The notes below the pieces were generated by a model. That model saw only the letters and a list, made by a program, of their open reading frames with translations. It was not told the DNA's origin and ran no database searches. From contig UBMU01000015.1 of the NCBI GenBank assembly GCA_900466605.1, positions 1 to 64,000 on the forward strand: DNA of 64,000 nt, read 5' to 3'. Source of the stretch: Hyphomicrobiales bacterium. Lineage in GTDB: Bacteria; Pseudomonadota; Alphaproteobacteria; Rhizobiales; Rhizobiaceae. This document shows positions 49,101 through 58,387 of the stretch, piece by piece (the first letter of the stretch is position 1; every line of letters begins with the position of its first letter). The position numbers were made by a program, and so were the translations under genes.

Positions 49101-49128
49101 AGGGGCTTGCCGTCGGCAGGCCCCTTTC
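49101..49128 (+). terminator. Terminator after clpX
   Basis: AGGGGCTTGC and GCAGGCCCCT pair over 10 bp with one G-T and a five-base loop, followed by TTCT. The T tail is short but the position is right. Confidence 0.75.
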
Positions 49129-49388
49129 TATTTCAAAACCAGTGCACGACCCTGATAAATCTTGCTAAAGAGGTTGGAAAGCGCCTCTGCTGCCGTTGCG
49201 GATTCCCAAGTCCGTGGCAATTATGGAATGATTCCGTTGGTGTGTTTCGGTCGTGTGTCTTCGACGGCACGGAATTGGCAAGCGCTGGTCCAGGCTGGCG
49301 CACCAGAGTGAAGGTGTTCCGTTGTAGCATAGCTGTCATGTCCAAGGGGACACCGGCCATGGCGCAGCTTGAAAAGCATAGTCAGAAC

Positions 49389-49412
49389 CTCCACTTGTTG
49401 TCTCAAGTGGAG
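49389..49412 (+). repeat. Hairpin in the lon leader
   Basis: CTCCACTTG (49389-49397) and CAAGTGGAG (49404-49412) are perfect 9-bp arms with loop TTGTCT, 65 bases before lon. No T run follows, so it is more likely regulatory than a terminator. Confidence 0.5.
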
Positions 49413-49476
49413 TGCGGCCCGGTTCTAGTGGCCGCGCCAGAAGAGCCCGGCAACGGGACGATGGAAAGGAAATAAA

Positions 49477-51891
49477 ATGACGAAGAAAACGTCAGCTGCG
49501 AGCATCGCATATCCGGTTTTGCCCCTGCGCGACATCGTCGTCTTCCCGCATATGATCGTGCCGCTATTCGTCGGCCGCGAGAAGTCGATCCGTGCGCTCG
49601 AGGAGGTCATGGGATCGGACAAGCAGATCATGCTCGTCACGCAGATCAATGCGAGCGATGACGATCCGGAACCCTCTGCCATCCACAATGTCGGCACGGT
49701 TGCCAACGTGTTGCAGCTGCTCAAGCTGCCTGATGGCACAGTCAAGGTCCTGGTCGAAGGTCGCGCGCGCGCCGAGATCGACGCTTACACCGATCGCGAG
49801 GATTTTTACGAAGCTCTAGGGCATGTTCTCGAAGAGCCGCATGACGATCCGGTTGAACTGGAAGCGTTGAGCCGCTCGGTCGTGTCCGAATTCGAGAGCT
49901 ACGTGAAGCTCAACAAGAAGATCTCGCCTGAGGTCGTTGGCGCTGCGAGCCAGATCGACGACTACTCGAAGCTCGCCGACACCGTCGCTTCGCACCTGTC
50001 GATCAAGATCACCGAGAAGCAGGAGATGCTGGAAACCACCAGCGTCAAGGCACGCCTCGAAAAGGCGCTCGGCTTCATGGAAGGTGAGATCTCGGTCCTT
50101 CAGGTCGAGAAGCGCATCCGCTCGCGCGTCAAGCGCCAGATGGAAAAGACCCAGCGCGAATACTACCTGAACGAACAGATGAAGGCGATCCAGAAGGAGC
50201 TTGGCGACGGCGAAGAAGGCCGCGACGAGATGGCCGAACTGGAAGAGCGCATCTCCAAGACAAAGCTGTCGAAGGAGGCCAAGGAAAAGGCAGATGCCGA
50301 GCTGAAAAAGCTGCGGCAGATGAGCCCGATGTCGGCGGAAGCGACGGTTGTCCGTAACTACCTCGACTGGCTGCTTGGCATTCCGTGGGGCAAGAAGTCG
50401 AAGATCAAGACGGACCTCAACAACGCCGAAAAGATCCTCGAAGCCGATCACTTCGGTCTCGACAAGGTCAAGGAACGCATTGTCGAGTACCTGGCTGTTC
50501 AGGCGCGCGCCACGAAGATCAAGGGTCCGATCCTGTGCCTCGTCGGCCCTCCCGGTGTCGGCAAGACCTCGCTCGCCCAGTCGATCGCCAAGGCGACCGG
50601 CCGTGAGTATGTCCGCATGGCGCTCGGTGGCGTTCGTGACGAAGCCGAAATCCGCGGTCACCGCCGCACCTATATCGGTTCGATGCCCGGCAAGGTCATC
50701 CAGTCGATGAAGAAGGCAAAGAAGTCCAACCCGCTCTTCCTGCTCGACGAAATCGACAAGATGGGCCAGGACTTCCGCGGTGATCCGTCATCGGCTCTGC
50801 TCGAGGTGCTGGATCCGGCTCAGAACTCGACCTTCATGGATCACTACCTGGAGGTCGAATACGACCTGTCGGACGTGATGTTCATTACGACGGCGAATAC
50901 GCTGAACATTCCGGCACCTTTGATGGACCGCATGGAAGTCATCCGTATCGCTGGCTACACCGAGGACGAAAAGCGCGAAATCGCCAAGCGGCACCTGCTG
51001 CCGAAGGCCATCAAGGAACATGCGCTGCAGCCGCACGAATTTTCGGTCAGCGACGACGCCCTGATGGCGATCAGCCAGCAGTACACCCGCGAAGCCGGTG
51101 TTCGTAACTTCGAACGCGAGTTGATGAAGCTCGCCCGCAAGGCGGTTACCGAGATCATCAAGGGCAAGACGAAGTCCGTTCATGTGACGGCCGAAAACAT
51201 CGACGACTACCTGGGCGTTCCACGCTTCCGCCACGGCGAAGCAGAACGCGAGGATCAGGTCGGTGTCGTTACCGGTCTGGCCTGGACGGAAGTCGGCGGC
51301 GAACTGCTGACGATCGAAGGCGTCATGATGCCGGGCAAGGGTCGCATGACCGTCACCGGCAACCTGAAGGAAGTGATGAAGGAATCGATCTCCGCTGCGG
51401 CGTCTTACGTCCGCTCGCGCGCTGTCGATTTCGGCATCGAACCGCCTCGCTTCGACAAGAGCGACATCCACGTGCACGTGCCGGAAGGTGCGACGCCGAA
51501 GGATGGTCCGTCGGCCGGTGTTGCCATGGCAACCGCGATCGTTTCGATCATGACCGGTATCCCGGTCGACAAGAACGTGGCGATGACGGGTGAAATCACC
51601 CTGCGCGGTCGCGTGCTGCCGATCGGTGGCCTGAAAGAAAAGCTGCTCGCAGCACTTCGCGGTGGCATCAAGAAGGTGCTGATCCCGGAAGAGAACGCCA
51701 AGGACTTGGCCGAGATTCCGGATAACGTGAAGAACAACATGGAGATCATCCCAGTGTCCCGCATGGGCGAGGTGATCAAGCATGCTCTGGTCCGCAGACC
51801 AGAGCCGATCGAGTGGGATGGCACGGTGGAAACACCCGTCATTGCAACGGTCGAGGGGCTCGACGAAACAGGTGCAACCATAGCTCACTGA
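49477..51891 (+). CDS. lon: ATP-dependent protease Lon
   Basis: The 804-residue protease has the N-terminal substrate domain ([20 protein letters not shown]), coiled-coil linker, AAA+ module (Walker [10 protein letters not shown] near residue 357) and the C-terminal protease domain with the Ser679/Lys722 dyad ([23 protein letters not shown]). It degrades misfolded and regulatory proteins. GGAAAGGAAA precedes the ATG. It is followed by the HU gene, an order common in proteobacteria. Confidence 0.98.
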   Translation: MTKKTSAASIAYPVLPLRDIVVFPHMIVPLFVGREKSIRALEEVMGSDKQIMLVTQINASDDDPEPSAIHNVGTVANVLQLLKLPDGTVKVLVEGRARAEIDAYTDREDFYEALGHVLEEPHDDPVELEALSRSVVSEFESYVKLNKKISPEVVGAASQIDDYSKLADTVASHLSIKITEKQEMLETTSVKARLEKALGFMEGEISVLQVEKRIRSRVKRQMEKTQREYYLNEQMKAIQKELGDGEEGRDEMAELEERISKTKLSKEAKEKADAELKKLRQMSPMSAEATVVRNYLDWLLGIPWGKKSKIKTDLNNAEKILEADHFGLDKVKERIVEYLAVQARATKIKGPILCLVGPPGVGKTSLAQSIAKATGREYVRMALGGVRDEAEIRGHRRTYIGSMPGKVIQSMKKAKKSNPLFLLDEIDKMGQDFRGDPSSALLEVLDPAQNSTFMDHYLEVEYDLSDVMFITTANTLNIPAPLMDRMEVIRIAGYTEDEKREIAKRHLLPKAIKEHALQPHEFSVSDDALMAISQQYTREAGVRNFERELMKLARKAVTEIIKGKTKSVHVTAENIDDYLGVPRFRHGEAEREDQVGVVTGLAWTEVGGELLTIEGVMMPGKGRMTVTGNLKEVMKESISAAASYVRSRAVDFGIEPPRFDKSDIHVHVPEGATPKDGPSAGVAMATAIVSIMTGIPVDKNVAMTGEITLRGRVLPIGGLKEKLLAALRGGIKKVLIPEENAKDLAEIPDNVKNNMEIIPVSRMGEVIKHALVRRPEPIEWDGTVETPVIATVEGLDETGATIAH

Positions 51892-51933
51892 GCCTTGTTT
51901 GCCACATTCGTGCCCAATTGCTTAAAAACCCTG

Positions 51934-51965
51934 AAAAGGCTGGCGTTTTCGCCAGCCTTTTTTTG
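51934..51965 (+). terminator. Terminator after lon
   Basis: AAAAGGCTGGC and GCCAGCCTTTT form a perfect stem around GTTTTC, with the T run continuing TTTTT. It lies 43 bases after the lon stop. Confidence 0.92.
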
Positions 51966-52098
51966 TGAAATCAACACGCGGGTGCTTGCATTTCCTTGAT
52001 TTGCAGGGTCTTTGGGGTGCGGCGGGCCTGATGAACTCTATTCTGCGCCTAGCTTATAGATTTGAGTCGTTTCGAACCATTTAGAAAGGGGTGGAAAC

Positions 52099-52374
52099 AT
52101 GAACAAGAATGAACTCGTGTCCGCGGTAGCCGAAAAGGCAGGACTCTCGAAGACCGATGCTGCTTCCGCAGTTGACGCAGTTTTCGAAGTTGTCCAGGCT
52201 GAGCTGAAGGGCAAGGGCGACGTTCGCCTCGCTGGTTTCGGTAGCTTCACCGTTTCCCATCGCGCTGCCACGAAGGGCCGCAATCCGTCGACCGGCGCTG
52301 AAGTCGATATTCCGGCTCGCAACGTGCCGAAGTTCACGCCCGGCAAGGGCCTGAAGGATGCCGTCAACGGCTGA
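52099..52374 (+). CDS. hupB: DNA-binding protein HU
   Basis: The 91-residue histone-like protein starts MNKNELVSAVAEKAGLSKTD and carries the DNA-binding arm signature GFGSFTVSHRAATKGRNPST (about residues 46-65). HU bends DNA and shapes the nucleoid. GAAAGGGG lies upstream. Terminators stand on both sides, so it is monocistronic. Confidence 0.96.
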   Translation: MNKNELVSAVAEKAGLSKTDAASAVDAVFEVVQAELKGKGDVRLAGFGSFTVSHRAATKGRNPSTGAEVDIPARNVPKFTPGKGLKDAVNG

Positions 52375-52423
52375 TGTGAATTTGCTTGGCCGCCGGACGA
52401 CGAGACCGGCAGTGCAAGTTTCG

Positions 52424-52452
52424 AAGGGTTCGGCCATGGCCGAACCCTTTTT
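52424..52452 (+). terminator. Terminator after hupB
   Basis: AAGGGTTCGGCC and GGCCGAACCCTT form a perfect palindromic stem with AT in the middle, followed by TTT. It lies 50 bases after the hupB stop. Confidence 0.9.
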
Positions 52453-52501
52453 GTATTTCGCGGCCCTTGTCGGCACGCGAGGTATGTCTTACGAATTGGC
52501 T

Positions 52502-52642
52502 GTTCTCAGGGCGGGGTGAAAGTCCTCACCGGCGGTAAGAGCCTCGGCTCAAGCCCGCGAGCGCCTTTTGGCCTGTGCTGAAGGGGTCAGCAGATCCGGT
52601 GCAATTCCGGAGCCGACGGTTACAGTCCGGATGAAAGAGAAT
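52502..52642 (+). promoter_or_regulatory. FMN riboswitch (RFN element)
   Basis: The conserved core blocks are all present in order: GGGCGGGGTGAAAGTCCTCA, CCGGCGGTAAGAG, AGCCCGCGAGCG, GATCCGGTGCAATTCCGGAG, CCGACGGTTACAGTCCGGAT and GAAAGAGAATG. A small AGGGC/GCCCT hairpin follows at about 52655-52672. It should lower ribN expression when FMN is plentiful. Confidence 0.95.
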
Positions 52643-52718
52643 GAGCGGAGCGGGCGAGGGCGGCATCTGCCCTGGCTGCGGTATTGCGCTCATGCGTCCT
52701 GATTTGTGTTGGTTTCGG

Positions 52719-53618
52719 ATGAATCAGACTTCCCCTACATTTTCCGCTTCGCGAGCAATGGTCGGTGCTGCATGGATGATCGCAGCGGGAATCGCCTTCT
52801 CGATCCTCAATGTCGTCACGCAATGGCTGACGATGAAACTCGCGTTTCCCTCGGCCTCCGCGGCATTCTGGCAATATGCCTTTGCACTGGTCTTCTCGCT
52901 TCCCTTTCTCCGGCGCGTCGGTCTTGGGGCAATGAGAACGCGCTATCCTTGGCGCCACATCGTACGCGTTGCCTTCGCAGCCTTTGGCGTGATGACCTGG
53001 GTCGCAGGGCTTGCGTCCGTCCCGATCTGGCAGGCGATCGCGCTGGTGATGACCTCTCCGTTCTTCATCATCATAGGTGCACGTGTCTTCCTTGGCGAAT
53101 ACATCGGCTCCGCACGGTGGGCGGCGACCGCCACCGGCTTTGTAGGAGCAATGATCATCCTGCAGCCCTGGTCGGACAGCTTCAGTTGGGCTGCACTCCT
53201 TCCGATTCTCTCGGCTCTTCTCTGGGGCGCCTCTTCGTTGATCACCAAGAGCCTTACCGGAGTGGAGCGACCGGAAACCATCACCGTCTGGCTGCTGGCC
53301 CTCCTGACGCCGATAAACGGCGGGTTGGCTGTCGTCGCGGGCTTCAGCGTCCCATCTGGCATGACGCTCCTGCTTTTCGTCGGGGCGGGCCTCCTGACTG
53401 TGATCGCGCAATATTTCTTGACGCTTGCCTATTCAACGGCCGATGCCGCCTACATCCAGCCCTTCGACGATCTCAAGCTGCCGCTCAATGTTTTCGCCGG
53501 CTGGTTGGTCTTTGGTTATGCGCCGACCGGTTATTTGTGGTTGGGGGCCATGCTGATCCTTGGCGCATCGCTCTTCATCATGAGGAACGAAATGAAGAAG
53601 GAACGGGAGACCGGCTAG
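52719..53618 (+). CDS. ribN: Riboflavin transporter RibN (DMT family)
   Basis: The 299-residue protein has ten hydrophobic helices in two EamA halves, with WMIAAGIAFSILNVVTQWLT and STADAAYIQPFDDLKLPLNV. Alone it would be a generic DMT transporter; the FMN riboswitch immediately upstream identifies it as RibN, a riboflavin importer described in Rhizobium leguminosarum and other proteobacteria. The chosen ATG (52719) gives MNQTSPTFSASRAMVGAAWM; ATG 52692 is an alternative. Confidence 0.88.
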   Translation: MNQTSPTFSASRAMVGAAWMIAAGIAFSILNVVTQWLTMKLAFPSASAAFWQYAFALVFSLPFLRRVGLGAMRTRYPWRHIVRVAFAAFGVMTWVAGLASVPIWQAIALVMTSPFFIIIGARVFLGEYIGSARWAATATGFVGAMIILQPWSDSFSWAALLPILSALLWGASSLITKSLTGVERPETITVWLLALLTPINGGLAVVAGFSVPSGMTLLLFVGAGLLTVIAQYFLTLAYSTADAAYIQPFDDLKLPLNVFAGWLVFGYAPTGYLWLGAMLILGASLFIMRNEMKKERETG

Positions 53619-53639
53619 CGCGGCCACAATATGACAGCA

Positions 53640-53657
53640 GTGTCATTCCCGTGTCAT
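53640..53657 (+). promoter_or_regulatory. Pho box (PhoB binding site)
   Basis: Two direct GTGTCAT repeats (53640-53646, 53651-53657) are separated by four bases, the 7-4-7 layout of a PhoB box. It lies 45 bp before the start of the phytase-like gene. The left half also pairs with ATGACA at 53631-53636. Confidence 0.7.
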
Positions 53658-53701
53658 GCCTATCCCCCACAACCCCCTTGTTTGAATTCATGGGGGATTT
53701 C

Positions 53702-55900
53702 ATGACAACTCTATCGCGCAAGACAGTGCTCGTCGCGGCGCTTCTGACGACGGCCGCGTTCCCGGCCGCCGCGGAGCCTGTTTTCAATCGCATCGCAACC
53801 TTTCCGGTGGCATCCAACCTGCCCGAGGGAAAAGAGAAGCTTTCCACCACCTCGGCGGAAATAATCACCGCCACCGACGACGGCATGACGCTGATTTATA
53901 GCGATAGCCCGCTTGGTGCGATTGGCTTTGTCGATATCTCGGACGCCAAGGCGCCGAAGGCAGGCGGCGCGCTGATGATGGACGGCGAGCCGACTTCCGT
54001 CACATCGGCGGCCGGCAAGGCGCTGGTCGCCGTCAACACGTCCGCGAGCAAGGCAAAACCCTCTGGGCGCCTCGTGATCGTCGACGTTGTCTCCAAGAAG
54101 ATCGAAAGTACATGTGACCTCGGCGGTCAGCCGGATTCGATCGCACTCAACAAGGACAAGACGCTCGGCGCGATCGCAATCGAGAACGAGCGCGACGAAG
54201 ACTTATACGATGGCAAGATCCCGCAGACGCCGGCAGGCGACCTCGTCGTGTTCCAGGTCAAGAACGGCGTGGTCGATTGCAATTCGATCAAGCACGTCAC
54301 GCTGACTGGCCTTGCGGGCATTGCGCCTGAGGATCCGGAGCCCGAATTCGTCTCGTTCAACGACCAGAACGAGATTGCCCTGACCCTTCAGGAGAACAAC
54401 GAGATCGTCATCATTGACGCGGCGACTGCAACGGTGAAGACGCACTTTTCCGCGGGCAGTGTCGATCTGGTTGGTATCGACACCAAGCGCGATGGGGCAC
54501 TGAAGTTCACTGGTGAACTCAAGGGCATCCCACGAGAGCCCGACGCGGTGAAGTGGCTCGATAACGACCGTCTGGTGGTTGCCAACGAAGGCGACTATCA
54601 GGGCGGTTCGCGCGGTTTCACGATCTTCGATAAGACTGGCAAGGTGCTCTACGAGTCCGGTGCTTCCTTCGAACGTGCCGTCGCCAATATCGGCCATTAT
54701 CCGGACAAGCGCTCAGCCGCCAAGGGTGTCGAGCCAGAAGGCCTGGAAGTAGCAACGATCGCAGGTCAGAAATACATATTCCTGCTCGCAGAGCGCGCCT
54801 CCGTCGTCGGCGTCTACAAGGATACCGGTGCTGAGCCAGAACTGGTTCAGATCCTTCCATCCGGCGTTTCACCGGAGGGCGCTGTTGCCGTAGCGTCGCG
54901 CAATCTTCTCGCTACCGCCAACGAAGTCGATCTTGGTGAGGATGGCGGTCCCCGGTCACACGTGATGCTCTATGAACTCACCGAAGGTCAGCCGGCTTAT
55001 CCGCAGATCGTTGCCGCCGAGAAGGATGGCAATCCTGTTGGCTTCGCGGCACTCTCCGGCCTTGCTGCAGTTCCGGAAAAGCCAGGCCAACTGTTTGCCG
55101 TCAGCGACAGTGTTCTCGGCATGCAGCCGACGATCTACACGATCGACGCAACCAAGAAGCCTGCCGTGATCACAGACACGCTGACCGTGAAGCGCGACGG
55201 TCAGCCGGCACAGAAGCTCGACATCGAGGGCGTGGCCGTCGATGAGAAGGGTTGGTTCTGGCTGGCGTCGGAAGGCAATAGCGAGAAGCTGGTGCCGCAC
55301 GCTCTCTATCACGTCAACCCAAAGGGCGAAATCAAGGAAGAGATCGCACTTCCGAAGGAGCTGTTGGCCAACGAGATCCGCTACGGCTTCGAAGGCGTGA
55401 CGATCGTCGGCTCCGGCGACGACGCGACGCTCTGGATGGCCGTCCAGCGCGAGTGGAAGGATGACCAGAAGGGCTTCGTCAAGCTCGTTTCCTACAATCC
55501 GAAGAGCAAGGAGTGGGGCGCCGTCCGCTACCCGCTCGACAAGTCCGAAACGGGCTGGGTTGGTCTCTCTGAGATCTCCGCTCACGGCGACAGCGTTTAC
55601 ATCATCGAGCGCGACAATCTCGTCGGCGACGCGGCAAAGCTGAAGAAGCTCTACAAAGTAGCGATATCCGATCTGAAACCCGCCAAGCTCGGTAGCGATC
55701 TGCCCGTAGTAACGAAGACGGAAGCCCACGACTTCCTTCCGGAGCTGAAGGCTGCCACCAATGGCTATATCCTCGACAAGCTCGAAGGCTTTGCTTTCGA
55801 TGCCTCCGGTACGCCGTACGCGGTCACGGACAATGACGGCGTGGATGATTCCTCGGGTGAGACTCTGTTCTTCCAGGTCAATCTCGTCGGCACCAATTGA
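53702..55900 (+). CDS. Exported phytase-like esterase
   Basis: The 732-residue protein has a signal peptide (MTTLSRKTVLVAALLTTAAF, cleaved near AAAEP) and a C-terminal esterase-like-activity-of-phytase domain (LDIEGVAVDEKGWFWLASEG, FAFDASGTPYAVTDNDG); the N-terminal half looks like a beta-propeller with repeats such as QPDSIALNKDKTLGAIAIEN. It probably releases phosphate from extracellular organic phosphate, fitting the Pho box. ATG 53702 follows GGGGGA; the frame is open far upstream through ribN in another frame, which is not coding. Confidence 0.82.
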   Translation: MTTLSRKTVLVAALLTTAAFPAAAEPVFNRIATFPVASNLPEGKEKLSTTSAEIITATDDGMTLIYSDSPLGAIGFVDISDAKAPKAGGALMMDGEPTSVTSAAGKALVAVNTSASKAKPSGRLVIVDVVSKKIESTCDLGGQPDSIALNKDKTLGAIAIENERDEDLYDGKIPQTPAGDLVVFQVKNGVVDCNSIKHVTLTGLAGIAPEDPEPEFVSFNDQNEIALTLQENNEIVIIDAATATVKTHFSAGSVDLVGIDTKRDGALKFTGELKGIPREPDAVKWLDNDRLVVANEGDYQGGSRGFTIFDKTGKVLYESGASFERAVANIGHYPDKRSAAKGVEPEGLEVATIAGQKYIFLLAERASVVGVYKDTGAEPELVQILPSGVSPEGAVAVASRNLLATANEVDLGEDGGPRSHVMLYELTEGQPAYPQIVAAEKDGNPVGFAALSGLAAVPEKPGQLFAVSDSVLGMQPTIYTIDATKKPAVITDTLTVKRDGQPAQKLDIEGVAVDEKGWFWLASEGNSEKLVPHALYHVNPKGEIKEEIALPKELLANEIRYGFEGVTIVGSGDDATLWMAVQREWKDDQKGFVKLVSYNPKSKEWGAVRYPLDKSETGWVGLSEISAHGDSVYIIERDNLVGDAAKLKKLYKVAISDLKPAKLGSDLPVVTKTEAHDFLPELKAATNGYILDKLEGFAFDASGTPYAVTDNDGVDDSSGETLFFQVNLVGTN

Positions 55901-55924
55901 GGACAGCTGAGTCACGAAACAAGA

Positions 55925-55953
55925 ATGGCCGGGTCAATGCCCGGCCATTTTTC
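55925..55953 (+). terminator. Terminator after the phytase-like gene
   Basis: ATGGCCGGG and CCCGGCCAT form a 9-bp stem around TCAATG, followed by TTTTTCTTT. It ends the rightward gene just before the convergent aldo/keto reductase. Confidence 0.9.
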
Positions 55954-55969
55954 TTTGTCAGGGACTGGC

Positions 55970-56956
55970 TTACCAGCGCTGATGGACATAAGGAGCAACC
56001 AGCCGCTCATAGATCTCGCGCGTGGCGTCCATCACATCGTGCGAGAGCGGCGCAAGGCTGCCTGCGGCTGCGTTGGCGCGCGCCTGTTGGGCGTTGCGCG
56101 CTCCGGGAATGACCACGGTCACGGCATCGCTCATCAGGATCCAACGCAGTGCGAAAGTCGCCATTGTCGCGCCTGATGGCACGAGCTTGCGTACTTCGTC
56201 CACCGCCTGCAGACCAACTTCGAAGGGGACGCCCGCGAACGTCTCGCCGACATCGAAGGCCTCGCCGTGGCGATTGAAATTCCTGTGATCGTCGCTCGCA
56301 AATTTCGTCTCGCGCGTGATCTTCCCGGATAGCAGACCACTCGCGAGCGGCACGCGGGCGATGACAGCGATGTTTTTCCGCCGCGCCTCCTGGAAGAACA
56401 GGTGGTCGGGTCGCTGACGGAAGAGGTTATAGATGATCTGGATGCTGACGACGCCAGGATACTCGATCGCCTTCAGCGCCTCCTCGACCTTTTCGACACT
56501 GACGCCGTAGCCCATGATCTTGCCGGCCTTCTGCAGCTCATTCAGGCCCTCGAAGACCTCCGGGCGATAGAGCACTTCAGTCGGCGGGCAGTGCAGTTGC
56601 ACGAGGTCGAGGCTGTCGACGCGCAGGTTCTTCAGGCTGCGATCGACGAAACCTTCGAGATTGGCCTTGGTATAGCCGTCTGCGACATGCGGGTTTAGCC
56701 GGCGACCTGCCTTGGTCGCGACCATCGGCCGTTCGCCGCCTCGGCCCTGGAGAACGTCGGCGATGATCTTTTCCGACCGGCCATCGCCGTAGACATCGGC
56801 GGTATCGATGAAAGTCATGCCGGCGTCGAGCGCCGCATTCAGCGCGTCGCGGCCATCGGCTTCGCTGACATCGCCCCAGGCGCCGCCGATCTGCCATGCG
56901 CCGAACCCTATGCTCGTGACCGTGTGGGGCAGGTGGCCGAAAGAATGCTGTTTCAT
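55970..56956 (-). CDS. Aldo/keto reductase
   Basis: The 328-residue TIM-barrel NADPH oxidoreductase has the catalytic tetrad in MTFIDTADVYGDGRSEKIIA (Asp, Tyr), Lys in VATKAGRR and His in VQLHCPPTEV, plus the C-terminal NADP-binding VVIPGARNAQQARANA. It matches the general stress or YghZ-like group of AKRs; substrate unknown. GGAGG precedes the ATG by seven bases. Confidence 0.93.
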   Translation of the reverse strand: MKQHSFGHLPHTVTSIGFGAWQIGGAWGDVSEADGRDALNAALDAGMTFIDTADVYGDGRSEKIIADVLQGRGGERPMVATKAGRRLNPHVADGYTKANLEGFVDRSLKNLRVDSLDLVQLHCPPTEVLYRPEVFEGLNELQKAGKIMGYGVSVEKVEEALKAIEYPGVVSIQIIYNLFRQRPDHLFFQEARRKNIAVIARVPLASGLLSGKITRETKFASDDHRNFNRHGEAFDVGETFAGVPFEVGLQAVDEVRKLVPSGATMATFALRWILMSDAVTVVIPGARNAQQARANAAAGSLAPLSHDVMDATREIYERLVAPYVHQRW

Positions 56957-57245
56957 GGAAATCCTCCGCGTGATCAAATGCCTCGCCGTAGCAGCCGCCC
57001 AGGCAAGGAGCAAGCGTCTGCAGCGGAGATAGGGCGGCTTCCGCAGAGCGTTGCCATTTCTTGCGGTCAGCGACGCACGGGAGCGGCGGCGCGGGAGCCA
57101 GATGTCGCTACACATTGCGGTGGTCACCGGCAGGTGACTGGCGGCTACTCATTAAGGGCGGACTAAGCAACACATCGCTTGGGCGATGATGACGCTTGGC
57201 TTAGGGTCGGCTAAGGCGGGCAGCCAAGTTCAAGAGGAGAAGCTG

Positions 57246-57647
57246 ATGGAGATCAAACCGTGTGGCTCAAGGCCTTCAATGAAGGCGCCGGTAGAATATT
57301 TCACGGGAGCCGTTCGTCAGGATCCAGTGATGGATGCGCCGAGCCCGGCACGCGTGCGGGTGGTAAGCGTCACCTTCGAGCCGGGCGCCCGAACTGCCTG
57401 GCACACGCATCCCCTGGGCCAGACCCTTGTTGTCACTGCCGGAAGAGGTCTGGCACAGAGCGAGGGCGGCCCTCTTCGTGAAATTCGCGCCGGCGACACG
57501 GTCTGGTTTGCGCCCGGCGAAAAACACTGGCATGGCGCAGCACCAGATACCGCGATGACGCACATCGCGATACACGAGGCGCTTGACGGCAGCGCGGCCG
57601 ACTGGATGGAACAGGTCAGCGATGAGCAATACGCCGGAAGGGTCTGA
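57246..57647 (+). CDS. Cupin domain protein
   Basis: The 133-residue protein has the two cupin motifs: [20 protein letters not shown] (His-His metal ligands, about residues 49-68) and [20 protein letters not shown] (His). It is of the carboxymuconolactone decarboxylase-associated small cupin type. GAGGAG lies eight bases before ATG 57246. It diverges from the reductase gene, suggesting linked detoxification roles, which is inference. Confidence 0.85.
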   Translation: MEIKPCGSRPSMKAPVEYFTGAVRQDPVMDAPSPARVRVVSVTFEPGARTAWHTHPLGQTLVVTAGRGLAQSEGGPLREIRAGDTVWFAPGEKHWHGAAPDTAMTHIAIHEALDGSAADWMEQVSDEQYAGRV

Positions 57648-57653
57648 GTCGGG

Positions 57654-58259
57654 TCAGAGGCGCTTCAGGCAATAGGAAAAATGCGCGTGCGATTCGACGG
57701 TCAGGAATTCGAATTGCCAGCCATAATCCTTGCAGAACTTGGTAACTGCTTCGACGACGCCGTAGACGATCGGCTTCACTGTGTTGCCGGTGCAGAAATC
57801 ATGCCCGGCGATTCTTCCGGTTCGTTTCACCTTCTTCTCGCAAAGCATGAGTTCCTGCCAGGTCAGTTCGAAAGAATGGTCCGTGTCGATGTAGGCCCAG
57901 TCTAGGAAGTCGTCCTCGAATTCGGCGAGCTTTTCGAGCGACGTGCCCTGCATAAGGTGTAGTTGCCCGCTTTCGATCTGGTCTTTGAACTGATTGTGGA
58001 TTCGGTCCAGGCCCGAACTGTAGCGGTCCATACTCCAGGGATCGATCAGGTAAAGCTGTGCCGGCCGATTCTTTTCGAGAATCTCAGCGGTATACTCCCC
58101 GAAGGCAGCTCCGACTTCAACGCCGACACCGCCGTTTGGGATACGATAAAGCAGCTCCCCCCGATCCGGCAGCAGCCTGGCGTTCTCCATGTGGTGGGCC
58201 GCAAGCGGGGTTCTGGGCATGCTTGCCCTTTGTGCTTGTCGTTCCTCGCGTGTTTTCAT
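57654..58259 (-). CDS. Class I SAM-dependent methyltransferase (Methyltransf_24-like)
   Basis: The 201-residue protein has the SAM motif GVGVEVGAAFGEYTAEIL (about residues 43-60), an acidic second strand LYLIDPWSMDRY and the motif WAYIDTDHSFELTWQELM. This matches Methyltransf_24, often near polysaccharide or small-molecule genes. The substrate is unknown. The Shine-Dalgarno is weak; the first ATG is used. It converges with the cupin gene. Confidence 0.78.
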   Translation of the reverse strand: MKTREERQAQRASMPRTPLAAHHMENARLLPDRGELLYRIPNGGVGVEVGAAFGEYTAEILEKNRPAQLYLIDPWSMDRYSSGLDRIHNQFKDQIESGQLHLMQGTSLEKLAEFEDDFLDWAYIDTDHSFELTWQELMLCEKKVKRTGRIAGHDFCTGNTVKPIVYGVVEAVTKFCKDYGWQFEFLTVESHAHFSYCLKRL

Positions 58260-58387
58260 GATGATGTCTCGGATAATACAAAGCTGTGAGGCCGTGCGGC
58301 CGGCGAGAGCATCTTATAGCCAGCACAAGGGAAGCTTGGCTAGGTTTGTTCCGCAACAGCGTTGACGCTGATTGCTAGGCCCCTGTT

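Larger units (their letters stand above)
49062..49476 (+). other. Intergenic region clpX-lon
   Basis: This 415-bp space carries the clpX terminator (49101-49128) and a perfect hairpin at 49389-49412 close to the lon start. A 127-codon plus-strand frame runs straight through the terminator and has no ribosome binding site, so I do not call it. A lon promoter probably lies between 49150 and 49380. Confidence 0.45.

Noticed and set aside
49092..49475. 127-codon plus-strand frame between clpX and lon
   Set aside because: It passes through the clpX terminator and the lon leader hairpin and has no family resemblance.
52706..53701. Apparent 1064-residue fusion of ribN region with the phytase-like protein
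   Set aside because: The upstream part is an unrelated reading frame of ribN DNA. The true phytase-like protein begins with its own ribosome binding site and signal peptide at 53702.
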